Part shown: piece after piece, positions 31,586 through 44,505 of the stretch
Layout: each line of letters begins with the position of its first letter
Position numbering within the stretch: position 1 is the first letter of the stretch
NCBI RefSeq assembly: GCF_905475395.1
Contig: NC_058338.1
Coordinates: forward strand, 3,039,001 to 3,103,000
DNA: 64,000 nucleotides
Source: Chrysoperla carnea
Lineage: Eukaryota > Arthropoda > Insecta > Neuroptera > Chrysopidae
Reading direction: 5' to 3'
Notes under the pieces: model-generated
What the model saw: only the letters and a program-made list of their open reading frames with translations
Databases searched by the model: none
What the model was told of the DNA's origin: nothing
Position numbers and translations under genes: made by a program

Positions 31586-34500
31586 ATGGATTACATAGAT
31601 TTTACAATACATTGTCGAATTTGTTTGGTAAAAAAAGAACAAATGATTTCAATTTATAATAAATCTGAACAAAAAATATCAGATAATCAGCAAATAATTA
31701 AAATATCATATAAAGATATGCTTGAGGAGTGTGCTTCAATACATGTAAGTTATAGAAAAATGAAAAAAATGTTTACACGATTTATAAGATTTATTTTATT
31801 TAGTTTTATTGTACCTAATTCGTTTATATAAAATTTATCCAGATATCAACCGAAAACGGTCTTCCAAAACATATTTGTTTTTATTGTTCGAAATTGTTAC
31901 AACAACTTTATAAATTACGAATTCAGTGTGTTATCTCAGATCGAATATTAAAAAAATGTTTATTAAAATCAAATGATAATTCATCAATTATGGTTGAAAA
32001 TGATTCAACCGATGGTTTTGATTATCAACTTGCGGATATTAAATCAGTTTCTTCAAATAGTGATATTGAAGAAATTATGATTGAAGAACATTTAGATAAT
32101 ATGTCTGGTGAACAAATTATTACTAAAACTAAAATGTCTTCCGATATAGATCAAACTGAATTAAATCAAATTAAAATGTCTTCTAATATAGATCAAACTA
32201 GAATGTCTACTGACTCAAATCAGAATGACGTACATCAAACTAAAATGTCTTCCGACGTAAATAGAACTAAAATGTCTTCTGACGTAAATAGAACTAAAAT
32301 GGCGTCTAACTTAAATGAAACTAAAATGTCCTCCGACGTAAATGGAACTAAAATGGCGTCTAACTTAAATGAAACTAAAATATTAAATAAAGAACTAAAA
32401 TGTAGTTTATGTGAAATAATAATTGATAAAGAAGAAGAATTTATTAAACATACAAATGAAATTCATTTAAAAGAATTACATAAATGTAATTTATGTAATA
32501 AATATTATATAAATTTAAGTGCATTACAATTACATTTATATAATCATGAGAATCGTTGTAAATATTGTATGAAAACATTTGAAAATATTACACGATTAAA
32601 TGATCATATACAAATGGATCATGAACAGAAATCTGAATATCCATGTTCAATTTGTGGAATTTTATGTAAAACAAAAACTATACTTAAAAGTCATAAACGA
32701 GTAAGTGCAAACAAAATTCATGTTTTAATATCGAAAACTTTATATGAAGAAACAATCTCCCACTGAAATAGAAACCCCTACTCCAAACTCTAACTAGAAA
32801 TTACTATTTTATATAAAGCCAATGAAAAAACTTAATAAAAGTCAAAAAAATATTTGTTTAAGAAACATGCGCAACCAGAAGAATATTTATGTCCGTATTG
32901 TGGTAAAGTACTTAAAGATGCAGCTTTTATGAAAGAACATTTGGGATTACATACAGGAGAAAAACGATTTAACTGTAAATATTGTGGTAGGTGTAAAATT
33001 CCTCGTAAAATTCGTAAGTGGCTTCATTTCAGTGTAACCTACAACATTTTTGCAAATGTGAAGCTCTTGAAAAGCAAGCTGATTACAAGAAGGATAAAGT
33101 TGAAAATATACAAGACTTTGGTTCGACCAGTAATAACCTATGGGAGTGAAAACTGGACACTTACGGTAGAAGATCAAGAGAAGATAAGAAGGTTATCAGT
33201 AGAATCTATGGAGCGGTACAAATCAATGAGACAGAATGGCGTATCCGGAACAATAGCGAAATAATAGAAGTCCTGGACGGTGAAGATATTGTTAAGTTCA
33301 TCAAATCCCAAAGACTCCGTTGGTTTGGGCACGTCCAGAGAATGACGACGCCAGGATGCCAAAGAAGATACTTAACGCCAATATCTATGCTACCAGGAAG
33401 AGAGGAAGACCAAGGCTCAGATGGACCAGGTGCTGGATGATTTGAGGACAATGCGAGCCACTGGATGGGGAACCAAGACCCAGGACTGCAACGTCTGGAG
33501 GCGCATTGTGGAGGAGGCCAAGGCCCACGTCGGGCTGTAGCGCCTATTGTTGTTGTTGTAGGTTACATTGAAATGAAGCCACTCACGAAATCATACCCCT
33601 CCTCTGTACTGTAGATTAGCAGTCTATTAAGTTTTTGAATAGAAATTTTAAAGTATTAAAAAAGAAAATTCTATTCTAGATTTAAAATTTGTATTTCGAA
33701 CAGCATTGTACAGTCATATGGTGACGCATACTAAAATAAGCAAGTATAAATGTAAAATATGTTTGAAAAGCTTTTGTCGAGCACAAATTTTACGTCGTCA
33801 TCTACTCACACACGCAAATGAAAAGAAATATGATTGCAAAATTTGTGGTTGGCGATTTAGAGATCCATCTGATATGCGAAGACATACACAAATACATTCA
33901 GGTATATTATTTATTACTACTCCAATAAACGAGCAGAAAAAAAGATGAAATCTCTTAATTTTGACCTATAGCACTCCTCTTCTAGTACGTGGAAAAATTT
34001 CAAGCATATTTCGAAAAGTCAATGTTTTATGAGTTATTGGCGATTGAAATTCGGAATGTTTGACGTTTAATACCTGAAAAGTTGGACGGTTTTTGAAGTA
34101 TATCATACACTTTTTAAAGTACTTTAAAAAACCTTGAAAATGAAAAAAATTTCAAGTCATTTTCACGAAAATTAACGGAGTTTAGATTTTATCGCCCTAT
34201 CGTTTGCCATTTTTAAACATATATTTTTCCACCATCTAGAAGTTGTAGTTACCACCCCCTGGGAGAATCACCACTTGACACCATATTGTTCTAGAGCGTG
34301 AGCAATGCCTAATCCAAAATAGGAGCTATAGGAAAGAATTTAGAGGGTTAAGCCTCGTTTACTGGAGTATAAAAACTTTAATTACCTACAAGATTAGATT
34401 CATTGACATGAAGAGTTTGTTTTAGGTTTAAAAGCACATACTTGTGAATTTTGTAAAAGATCATTTATACGAAAATATCAATTGACTGTGCATTTACGTA

Positions 34501-34604
34501 CGCACATGGGAATCAAACCATTTGCTTGTACAGAATGTGACAAGAAATTTAGTCAAAAGCATGTATTACTTAGTCATATGAACAGGCATCATGATAAAAC
34601 ATAA
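31586..34604 (+). CDS. ZAD-type C2H2 zinc-finger protein with a 9-residue repeat (5 exons, 513 aa)
   Basis: Exons 31586-31744, 31843-32700, 32863-32986, 33680-33901 and 34426-34604 join in frame. The ZAD has [15 protein letters not shown] (exon 1) and [12 protein letters not shown] (exon 2). The linker in exon 2 carries a low-complexity tandem array built on [18 protein letters not shown] units (about 32170-32380). Fingers follow: [85 protein letters not shown], then those of exons 4 and 5 ([68 protein letters not shown]). Exon 3 is 124 nt as in the other five-exon ZAD genes, so the architecture is ancestral. Intron 3 contains a LINE scrap bracketed by inverted repeats. Likely nuclear regulator. 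Confidence 0.87.
33013..33587. mobile_element. Inverted-repeat-flanked insertion carrying an RTE-like LINE scrap
   Basis: The 33-bp arms at 33013-33045 and 33555-33587 (GTGGCTTCATTTCAGTGTAA and its complement) match with two differences. Between them, on the plus strand, the sequence encodes the end of a LINE reverse transcriptase: [20 protein letters not shown], then after a frameshift [20 protein letters not shown] and [11 protein letters not shown]. Several frame breaks show it is dead. The arms could be a MITE split by, or carrying, the LINE piece. Confidence 0.75.
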
Positions 34605-35120
34605 ATTTTATCAGTTTTAAGGTAGGTATAGTAGTTAATATGAAGACGGGAAATCGTTTAGTTAATAAATTGTTTATTTTCTAAACAACAATGATACTAA
34701 AAATTTATAATATATTAAAATAACAAAATGTAATATTTTATTGATGAAATTTAAAAATCATAAAAACATTTTTAAAAACTCAGTTGAATAAAATTTAGCT
34801 ATCAAATTCAATGATTAAATTTATAAACATAACTTTAAAATTTCCAAAAGGCAACGTAATTTGAATATACAGTCAAACCTGGATAAGCGAGAGTTCAAGG
34901 GAGCACAATCTTATTTTTACTTATAGAGGTTTCTCACTAACCCGAGTTTCTCGCTAATGCAGGTACAGGCGATTCTTGCTGGGCTCCGATATATCAGTCA
35001 GGACATTGCCTATTCCTCCTCCAGATTATTTCCCCCATCTGAAATGTTTCTGATTTTAAATAATATACAAAAAGAATCATTTTAAAATAAATTTATTCAG
35101 TTCAAGATTATCAATAAAAT
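34605..35120. other. Spacer between convergent zinc-finger genes
   Basis: The 3' ends of the ZAD gene (plus) and gene F (minus) face each other here. Positions 34960-35085 hold half of the GATTCTTTTTGTATATT foldback family. The stretch at 34870-34930 (CAGTCAAACCTGGATAAGCG) recurs as a variant near 51758. No gene. Confidence 0.55.
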
Positions 35121-38100
35121 TTACATTTTTAACATAAAATTGTTAACCGGTAAAATTTTATCACCATTATGAGTTCTCTGTTGATGTGCAAGCAAAATTT
35201 TTCTCCGCGTAAATGATTTCCCACAAACATCACATGAAAAACGTTTCTCTCCGGTATGAGTTCTTCTATGTGAAACCAAATTATTTTTATGTGCAAACTT
35301 TCGTTCACATGTTTCACACGAATATGGTTTCTCACCCGAATGAGTTCGTTTGTGTCTTTGTAAATGACTTCGTCGGGCAAAACTCTCGTTACAAATATCA
35401 CATGAAAACGGTTTCTCTCCCGTGTGCGATTTAAGATGTTGAACTAAAGTATTTCGATGAGCAAATTTTTTATTACAAAGATCACATGTATACTTTTTTT
35501 CGCCGGTATGCAGTCGTTGATGCACTTTTAAAATGCCTCGGGTCGTGAAAGTTTTCCCACAAACATCACACGGATATGGTTTTTCACCAGTATGAGCTCG
35601 TTTATGTCGACGTAAATGGCACTGTCGTGAAAATCGTTTATCACAAATATCACATGCAAATGGTTTTTCACCGGTATGAGTTCGTTGATGTCGAACTAAA
35701 TAACTTTTCACACCAAATGTTTTACCACAAACATCACAGGAAAAGCATTTTTCCGTAGAATGTGTTAATTTATGTTCGTTTAAATAACGTTGTTGTGTAA
35801 AAGTTTTATTACAAATCTCACATAAATAACATTTCTCGTTTTCGGTGTGAATTCGACGATGTTTAAGAAGATTTGTTCTCGCATGAAATGTTTTACCACA
35901 GACATCACATGAAAATGGTTTTTCTCCGGTATGTTTTCGTTCATGCTCGACTAAAACGTATTTTGCGGAAAATTTCTTTCCACAAAATGTACACGAATAT
36001 GGTTTTTCTTCGACATGAATAGAACGTTGATGATCAATTAGGTATTTTTTGATGGTAAATGATTTTCCACATAAATCACAGGTGTATGGCCTTTCTGCGG
36101 AATGCGTAAGTTCATGTTGGGTTAGGTTACTTTTCGTCGTAAATATTTTATCACAAATATCACAACAAAATTGTTTTTCTTCGCTTTCAGTTTTTTCATG
36201 TTCTTCTGATAAATTTCCATCTGATTCATAAGAAAAATGTTTATCATCATCCTAAAAAAAAAAAACGTCCTTAAGTTTTCTAATATAAGCATCTAGTGTA
36301 GGCGCTGGGTGGATTTCGTGTGCATTTACAGGTTCTACCGAACAAGGAGTGTATTTCCACGTATTTTTACCTGCTGGATCCGAATTTTCAACTTACTCAT
36401 CGCTCAGCGTGGAAGGGGGGAATTGATTATTCGGCCATAGCTCCTAAACTATTGAAAATTCTTAGCAAGTTGAAAATTCAGATTCCGCGGGTCGAACTTC
36501 GTCGAAATTCGCTTCTTGTTCGGTAGTACCCACAGATTATAGTTTTTAATTAAAAACAGATCTGCAACTACCTGTAAAATTTTTAATATTTTCGTTCTCT
36601 GAAGGTGCTTTTCTCCAGGTGGTTCTACACGTTATATTCGTGTAGGGCCATCTATTAGTTTTGATAATAATTTACCCATTTCAATGGTTGTTGGAGAAAC
36701 AATATTTTATATATTTTTAAATAAATAAACAATACGTCTTTCAAAATTCGTTTGCATGTCATTAAAATTCGTTAAATTTCTTTGTGTGTATTCTTAATTG
36801 GTTGTCTTTATTAACATTTTGTGGATTATTTGTATAGTGACATTATTTAAGTATTTTGACCGTTTTCATTGTGCCCCTGTTCATTAACTAATTAGTGTAA
36901 TTTAGTCGTTTTAAGTGTGTTTATATTATTTTCCGATTTTTTATGATATGTAGTGAGTTTATTTTAGTGCTTAAGTCTTGTTAATCGTGTTGATTACATT
37001 TAGGTAGTGTTTATTTGTGATTATAATTGACTATTAACGAAATAAAATGGTTTTACATTACATTTAACTTACATCAAACTAATAATTAATTGTTATTAAT
37101 AATGTTAATATTAAAATAAATGCTATTTTATTTCAAATATTGCAATAAAATTATTATTTTTTTTAATATTTGTTATTTTATTTAAAAAAACTTCAATTTA
37201 TTTAATTAGAAAACATAAAAATACAAAAAAATTTAATAAAAAATGATATACTGAATAGAAATATTTTGAATAGTATCTAATTCCCGCCATTTCATGTACA
37301 GTAGAGTTGCCTATCTATTTATGTAATAAATTATAATCTGTGGTCGAGTTAGCACGGGTTAGCTGTTTTTTACACTAATCAGGAAAAACTGTTATTGACG
37401 ATTTCCGTCAACGAATTCGTAATTTACGTTCGTTATTTTCCTGAGACGTTTTAACATTAAGAAAAAAGTGCTTAAACTAAACTTTTACCTGATGAATTTC
37501 TTCCGGTGAAATACTTTCCTCTGGTGCTTCTTCTTTAAGAACGAATTCTGTATGTAATTGTTTTTCCGCTTTAATATACAACGGCTTATCTTCAATTTTC
37601 AAAATTTTATGTTCTAATAAATGGGTAAAAGCTTTTTCACAAACTTCACATGAAAATGACTCGTCAGTGTGAAAACGTTTATGTGTAACAAAATTAAACT
37701 CCGATTCAAACATTTGTTCACAAACATCGCATGAAAAAGATCCATTTATCTGATCTTGCTCACAATTAAAAGAACTTTCTTGTACATCTGGTAGTTTTTT
37801 TTCAGCGTGCATTTTACGTTTATGTCGAGTTAAACTGCTTTGACGAGTAAATTTTTTACCACAATCATCACAAGAAAAATTATTTTCTTTAGAATGAATA
37901 AGTTTATGTTCACGTAAATTAGATATCTTGGTAAATTTTTTATTACAAGAGTTACAAGAGTAACGCTTTCCCCGCTTAGGGATTCGTTTATGCACAATTG
38001 AACTGATTTCTGCCGTAAATATTTTATCACAGGAAAACACTTTATCTTCATTTTGTTGTAGTTCAGCAGCAGCAACATTTTCTTCCCATACTTCTTCCTT

Positions 38101-38202
38101 AACTATTAATTCTGTTTCTGGTTGTAATTCATGTTCCACTTTAATGAGTTCATCACTCATATGCATAGAACTTTGTTCATTACAAAATAAATTATTCGAC
38201 AT
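35121..38202 (-). CDS. C2H2 zinc-finger protein, family member F (2 exons, 614 aa)
   Basis: Exons 37489-38202 (238 codons) and 35121-36251 (376 codons plus stop) join in frame. Exon 1 carries the family module (IKVEHELQPE, IVKEE, WEENV), fingers CNSCNKKFTKISNLREH and CGKKFTRQSSLTRH, then CEQMFESEFNFVTH, the stunted CEKAFTHLLEH finger and an acidic linker. Exon 2 has about twelve canonical fingers, from CDKIFTTKSNLTQH to CGKSFTRRKILLAHQQRTH. Members A, B and D encode the same parts without an intron; here a 1,237-nt intron, largely repetitive, splits the acidic linker. Start context and promoter motif match the other members. Probable nuclear DNA binder; the target is unknown. Confidence 0.87.
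36328..36535. repeat. Foldback in the intron of gene F
   Basis: Arms pair with moderate identity: GGTTCTACCGAACAAGGAG with CTTCTTGTTCGGTAGTACC, and GATCCGAATTTTCAACTTAC with AAGTTGAAAATTCAGATTCC. The centre is near 36430. No coding meaning. Confidence 0.6.
36540..37345. repeat. Dispersed repeat copy in the intron of gene F
   Basis: The right half (36950-37345) is close to 60690-61085 (TTATTTGTGATTATAATTGA, AATTCCCGCCATTTCATGTA, AGTAGAGTTGCCTATCTATT) and to 17480-17660. The left part resembles 16950-17060. The copy is therefore a longer version of the family around the frame at 17172, without that frame. Confidence 0.65.
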
Positions 38203-38301
38203 TATTGAAATTTCTTTGCAAGTGTTTTTAAATTATAAATATTTTTGTGTACAAAAATTACGCTTGCATTAAGACGCCTGTCTAGCTGACATATGAAAGA
38301 T

Positions 38302-38313
38302 CACAGACTTATA
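38302..38313 (-). promoter_or_regulatory. Shared TATA-like element TATAAGTCTGTG (gene F)
   Basis: Exact 12-mer on the minus strand, 100 nt before the start codon at 38202, as before gene B (86 nt) and the ZAD genes at 18490 and 43696 (113 and 109 nt). Confidence 0.5.
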
Positions 38314-38430
38314 TTAAATTAGATTGACTGTGTCTGTTTGACCACCCGTTTGTGCATGGCAAAATGGATTTCTCAATAGAAAATATATTCTAATGCGACG
38401 CCTAAGGATACGATTTTACTTACCTGCTTA

Positions 38431-38703
38431 GTTCATAGAATATTAATTATACTTAAAGAACGCGAGGGATCTGCTAGCCTGTAAGTGGATGCGATATGCG
38501 AAGCGAGAGAGAAGACTGTCAGTGAGTTCCCCTGTGTCCTTGTCATAATCATATGTACATGTATACTTATTATATGTATTAGTAAGTATAAATATATGTA
38601 TTAGACAAGGGCACAGGGGAACTCACTGACAGTCTTCTCTCTCGCTTCGCATATCGCATCCACTTACAGGCTAACGTTCGCTATTTTCATATATCTATGA
38701 TTT
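38431..38703. repeat. Foldback (long inverted repeat), copy 3
   Basis: The best-preserved copy. Arms of about 120 bp are nearly perfect reverse complements (CTAGCCTGTAAGTGGATGCG, GAGAGAGAAGACTGTCAGTG, AGTTCCCCTGTGTCC and their complements) around an AT-rich centre near 38570. The high identity implies recent origin or gene conversion between the arms. Confidence 0.85.
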
Positions 38704-38719
38704 AGTTAGTATTATTTAT

Positions 38720-39502
38720 AAGAAAATATATATTGTGTTTTATAAAGGAGTGTTCCAAAATTAACGCTAGAAGTTCGAATCAGACGTTAATCTTGGGACA
38801 CTCATTATTATTATTATATAAAAGTGATAGAATTTTCTTATTTTGAATAAAAACTTTAATAAGAAAAAAAGAATCTCTGTTAAATAAATAAAAATTGTTA
38901 TATATTTTAAATTTTGTTTTATTTTTTTAACTTTCTATCCTACTTTCTCTTTCAGAAAAAAATTATCAATTAATTAATTATTTAGTAAAGGTAAGTATTA
39001 AATTAATTATAAAACATTTATATTGAAAATTTAAAACATTTTTATTTTTTTGTTATAAATAAATAAAAATTGTTATATATTTTAAATTTTGTTTTTTTTT
39101 CTACCCTATTTTGTCTTTCAGAAGAAAATTATCAATTAATTATTTATATAGTAAAGGTAAGTATCAAGATAATTATACATTAACATATAAGCCGTGTGGT
39201 TGTGTGGTTATAGCACTTGCCTATGAAACCAAAGTACGCCGGTTCGAATCCGGGCGGGGGTTAACATTTTAACTTTTAATTTAAATGAATTTTTTCTGTT
39301 TAAAAAATTTTTCACTCTTTTAATAGTTTAAAGTATCTATAAGATTATTTTAATTCCCACCCTTTGACAGAATAATGATTTATGACATATGTATAACTGA
39401 CGTAATTTATAACAAGAGGGCGGGGTATCCTTATAAATAACGTCAGTTATACATATGTCATAAATCACTATTCTGTCAGGGGGTGGGAATTTAAATAATC
39501 TT
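38720..39502 (+). repeat. Composite repeat with tRNA-like module and palindromic end
   Basis: Inverted counterpart of 11041-11690. Within it, 39341-39502 is a palindrome: GATTATTTTAATTCCCACCC and its complement, GACATATGTATAACTGACGT and ACGTCAGTTATACATATGTC. An internal duplication of the AAAATTGTTATATATTTTAA to AAAATTATCAATTAATTA block occurs at 38885-39010 and 39060-39160. Confidence 0.65.
39191..39260 (+). repeat. tRNA-like module (SINE-type)
   Basis: A box A-like GTGGTTATAGCACTTGCC and box B GGTTCGAATCC with a 4-of-5 bp T stem (GCCGG/CCGGG). The 5' and 3' ends do not pair as an acceptor stem, so it is a tRNA-derived pol III promoter and not a working tRNA gene. Confidence 0.55.
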
Positions 39503-39809
39503 TAATATATTTCAATCTTAAAAATCATATTCTCCTATTACAAAATATTAAAAATATGTACAAAATGGTTTGTTAGCTCCGCGATCTTAGCACCTCATGT
39601 GCGGAATTTCGATTGACCAATTATACCATCTGAAAGGTCAGAAATTGGTCATAAAAGGTCAGTTGGTCTCATTAATTGGTCAGCATCAGAAAATTTTTAT
39701 TAAAGATTGAAAAAACTCCACCTATGCGCGATCGGGAAGCATTCGCTGATAATTGGTCAGCTAATATAAATAATTGGTCAGTTTAATTTTATATTCAAAA
39801 AATAATATA

Positions 39810-40115
39810 ATTTCGAAAAAATTTTCAATTTTTTCAACATTTGTACTAGGAGAACATAAGTGGGAATTAGTAGTTCCTGATAAGGAGAAAGGTGAGTTAG
39901 TGTTTTCACCCCGAAAGTCTAAAATTTTATTTTGGCAGAAAGTTATTGGTCTGCCCACTAGAGGTCACACTCACCAAACACGGGTGTGCAGACCACTAAC
40001 TTTCTGACTTACGAGGTGACAACAATTACCTTGCTATCAGGTACTACTTATTCCGTCCGTCCTTGATGTTCTCCTAGTAGAAATGTGAAAAAAATTGAAG
40101 TTTTTGAACGAAAAA
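39810..40115. repeat. Foldback element with an internal hairpin
   Basis: Outer arms: TTCAATTTTTTCAACATTTG, TACTAGGAGAACAT pair with ATGTTCTCCTAGTA, AAATGTGAAAAAAATTGAA. An inner hairpin pairs CAGAAAGTTATTGGTCTGC (39939 region) with GCAGACCACTAACTTTCTG (39990 region). No coding capacity. Confidence 0.65.
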
Positions 40116-40237
40116 AAACTAATTTTTTCATCATTTACTAGGCAAACAAACATGCTGTGGTGGAAATTTGAAAAAAAATGAAAATAAAAATCAGATTTTG
40201 CTTAAAAGATTTAATGAACTTTTTTTCAATATATATG

Positions 40238-40310
40238 TCCTCACCTAGTTTCGAACCAAGGGACTATTTATTCGAAGTCAGATACGCTAACCATTATACC
40301 ATTAGGGCTC
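40238..40310 (-). repeat. tRNA-Arg(TCG)-like module
   Basis: The minus strand reads TAATGGTATAATGGTTAGCG, CTGACTTCGAATAAATAG (anticodon loop CTTCGAA) and a box B-like TTGGTTCGAAACTAGG with a pairing T stem. The putative acceptor strands do not pair, so it is a tRNA-derived repeat or pseudo-tRNA. Confidence 0.5.
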
Positions 40311-40799
40311 TGTTATTCGTATTAATAAATAATTATATTCATATTTTCGACTTTCTTAAATTATAACAAAAAGTAAAACTCATTTTCGGAAAATTTTGAG
40401 TAGTATTATTACAAAAAAAAATGGCAAACGAAGTTTGAAATACTTACCTATCGTGAAGTTCGAAATACTCACCTATTTTTAACTGAAATAATATTGTATA
40501 GCTACAGAGAGATGGGGAAAAATAAAATAAAAACAGGGTTTAAGTTTTCAACTTTATTTAAATGAAATCAAAATACATAAAAACTATTTACGAATTACTT
40601 GCACATAATTCCATATAATTAATTTAATCTTAAAAAAATTTTTTTGCATCAACTTTTTTTTACAAACCAAATACCACACAAAAATAAAATGAAAATCCAA
40701 AAAGAATATTACGTATTTACAATCCAACTTCTTTATCTCACCTATATTTTATAAGAATTTGTTTGTACCTTTACTAAAAAAAAATTAATTAGTTAATTA

Positions 40800-41015
40800 A
40801 TAATTTTGTTCTGAAAGGAAAAATGGGATAGAATAAAATAAAACAAAATTTAAAATATATAACGATATTTATTTATTTATATTAATTTGAAAACGTTATC
40901 CCGAAAATAGGAGAACATGTTATTTCATACAAAAATAAAATTAATTATATTAATCCCACTTACCTACTTATGTCATAAATCACTCTTCTGTCAGGGGGTG
41001 GGAATAAAAACATAA
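40800..41015. repeat. Partial copy of the composite repeat family
   Basis: Shares AAACAAAATTTAAAATATAT with the copies at 11400 and 38900, and GTCATAAATCACTCTTCTGT then CAGGGGGTGGGAAT with 39455-39490. Confidence 0.55.
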
Positions 41016-41100
41016 AATACACCTGCCTCATCTCTCACTTATTTATCTAAAATAATGACATTATCTCGGCATAATAACTTTTTTAATTAAAAATTAAATG

Positions 41101-41167
41101 GGCCAATGCTAGATTCGGACCGTGGTAATCTGAAACCTGAGGCGACTATGCTAACCACTACCCCATC
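41101..41167 (-). repeat. tRNA-like module
   Basis: The minus strand reads GATGGGGTAGTGGTTAGCAT with a box B-like GGTCCGAATCT at the expected distance. The acceptor stem is not formed. It is the fourth such module in the window. Confidence 0.45.
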
Positions 41168-41448
41168 TTTGATATATAATAATTATCAATAATGTAATAT
41201 AGATACCTTTTACTCACCTGTCTTCAATAACATCTTGCCGTCAATTTGGGTTTACATTCAAGGGATATTTCTAAACATATTCCAACAAGAAACTTTCTGC
41301 ATTAATTTGCAGAAAACAATACCCGAGCTAATTCAGGAAAATGGTATGTGAAAATAAAACAAAGGGCATAATATAAAAATTAACTTTTTTTTATTATTTT
41401 TATTTTTACAACTTTACAATCATTAATCAGAGGTTAATTCGAATATTT

Positions 41449-43696
<2,248 letters not shown>

Positions 43697-44440
43697 TTTG
43701 GGATAATATATTAATCAAAAACCACCAAGTAGTTTATTTTGATTTACTGGAATAGAAGTACATTCCAATAATATAAATGACAGATAAGGCGGGTCCGTCT
43801 ATGTCACAGACTTATATATATATATATAGTAGGCCAGCTCCCTTGAGACGTCTGGACGTATGTATTTTGGTCTGAGGATGAATGCAGATGATTCCTTAAG
43901 AACATTGTCAGATTGTATCACACAATTTAGTTTTTATGAGAATGATACAAAGGGAAATAGTTTTAAACGCCTACAAAAAAAAAAGAATTACGAGTCTAAA
44001 GAAACAATTTCCACCTAATTTGTTCCAGTGGCTTGCTTACATTTTAGCTCTTATATTTGAACTCTTCTTTCACGTAAACAGCTCGTGAGATTTTTCTGAC
44101 TAAAGGAATAACGGTAGGATTTAATCATTTTCCCACGTCTATAATTTGAAGAGAGCCCAGAGCGGTGATAAATTGACGACCGAGGATTAGACCACGTCCA
44201 GATAGGGGCTTTTTTCCTGCTATCCTCTCCACTCAAGTTTCACGTCCTTTTATATATATCTATATATTTATGACGTGAATTAAGTCGAGTCTTTAGTCGA
44301 GCAATAGCATTCGAATAAAAAAAGTTAGCGCGCTTTTATTAAGCGAGTTCCGAAATGGGGAACTCGTACGACTGCTTCGAAATGTATTGAAGTAATGACT
44401 GTAGATCTGTATAATATTCTATGTCTATAAAATGACCTGT
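43697..44440. other. Upstream region of the ZAD gene
   Basis: Positions 43730-43870 duplicate the spacer at 18525-18680, so the promoter moved with the gene. Further upstream is non-coding, with a TATATATATC run near 44253 and the phrase AGTTAGCGCGCTTTTATTAA (44323), which recurs as a variant at 45306. Confidence 0.45.
43805..43816 (-). promoter_or_regulatory. Shared TATA-like element TATAAGTCTGTG (ZAD gene)
   Basis: Exact 12-mer on the minus strand inside a (TA)n run, 109 nt before the start codon at 43696. The surrounding sequence matches 18603-18630. Confidence 0.5.
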
Positions 44441-44505
44441 AAAAAGATTCCAATTAAAATCGGTAGATAGGTTTTTCCTTAAAAGGATTGACAAATAATA
44501 ATTTA
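44440..44505 (-). pseudogene. Tail fragment of the 17172-type frame
   Basis: On the minus strand it encodes NPFKEKPIYRF followed by a stop and the same 3' flank (TTAATTGGAATCTTTTTACAG) as the frame at 17172-17453. Only this end is present, confirming that the frame belongs to a repeat family. Confidence 0.6.

Noticed and set aside
40238-40310. Functional tRNA-Arg gene on the minus strand
   Set aside because: The anticodon loop and T arm look right, but the acceptor strands do not pair, and similar modules are repeated nearby.
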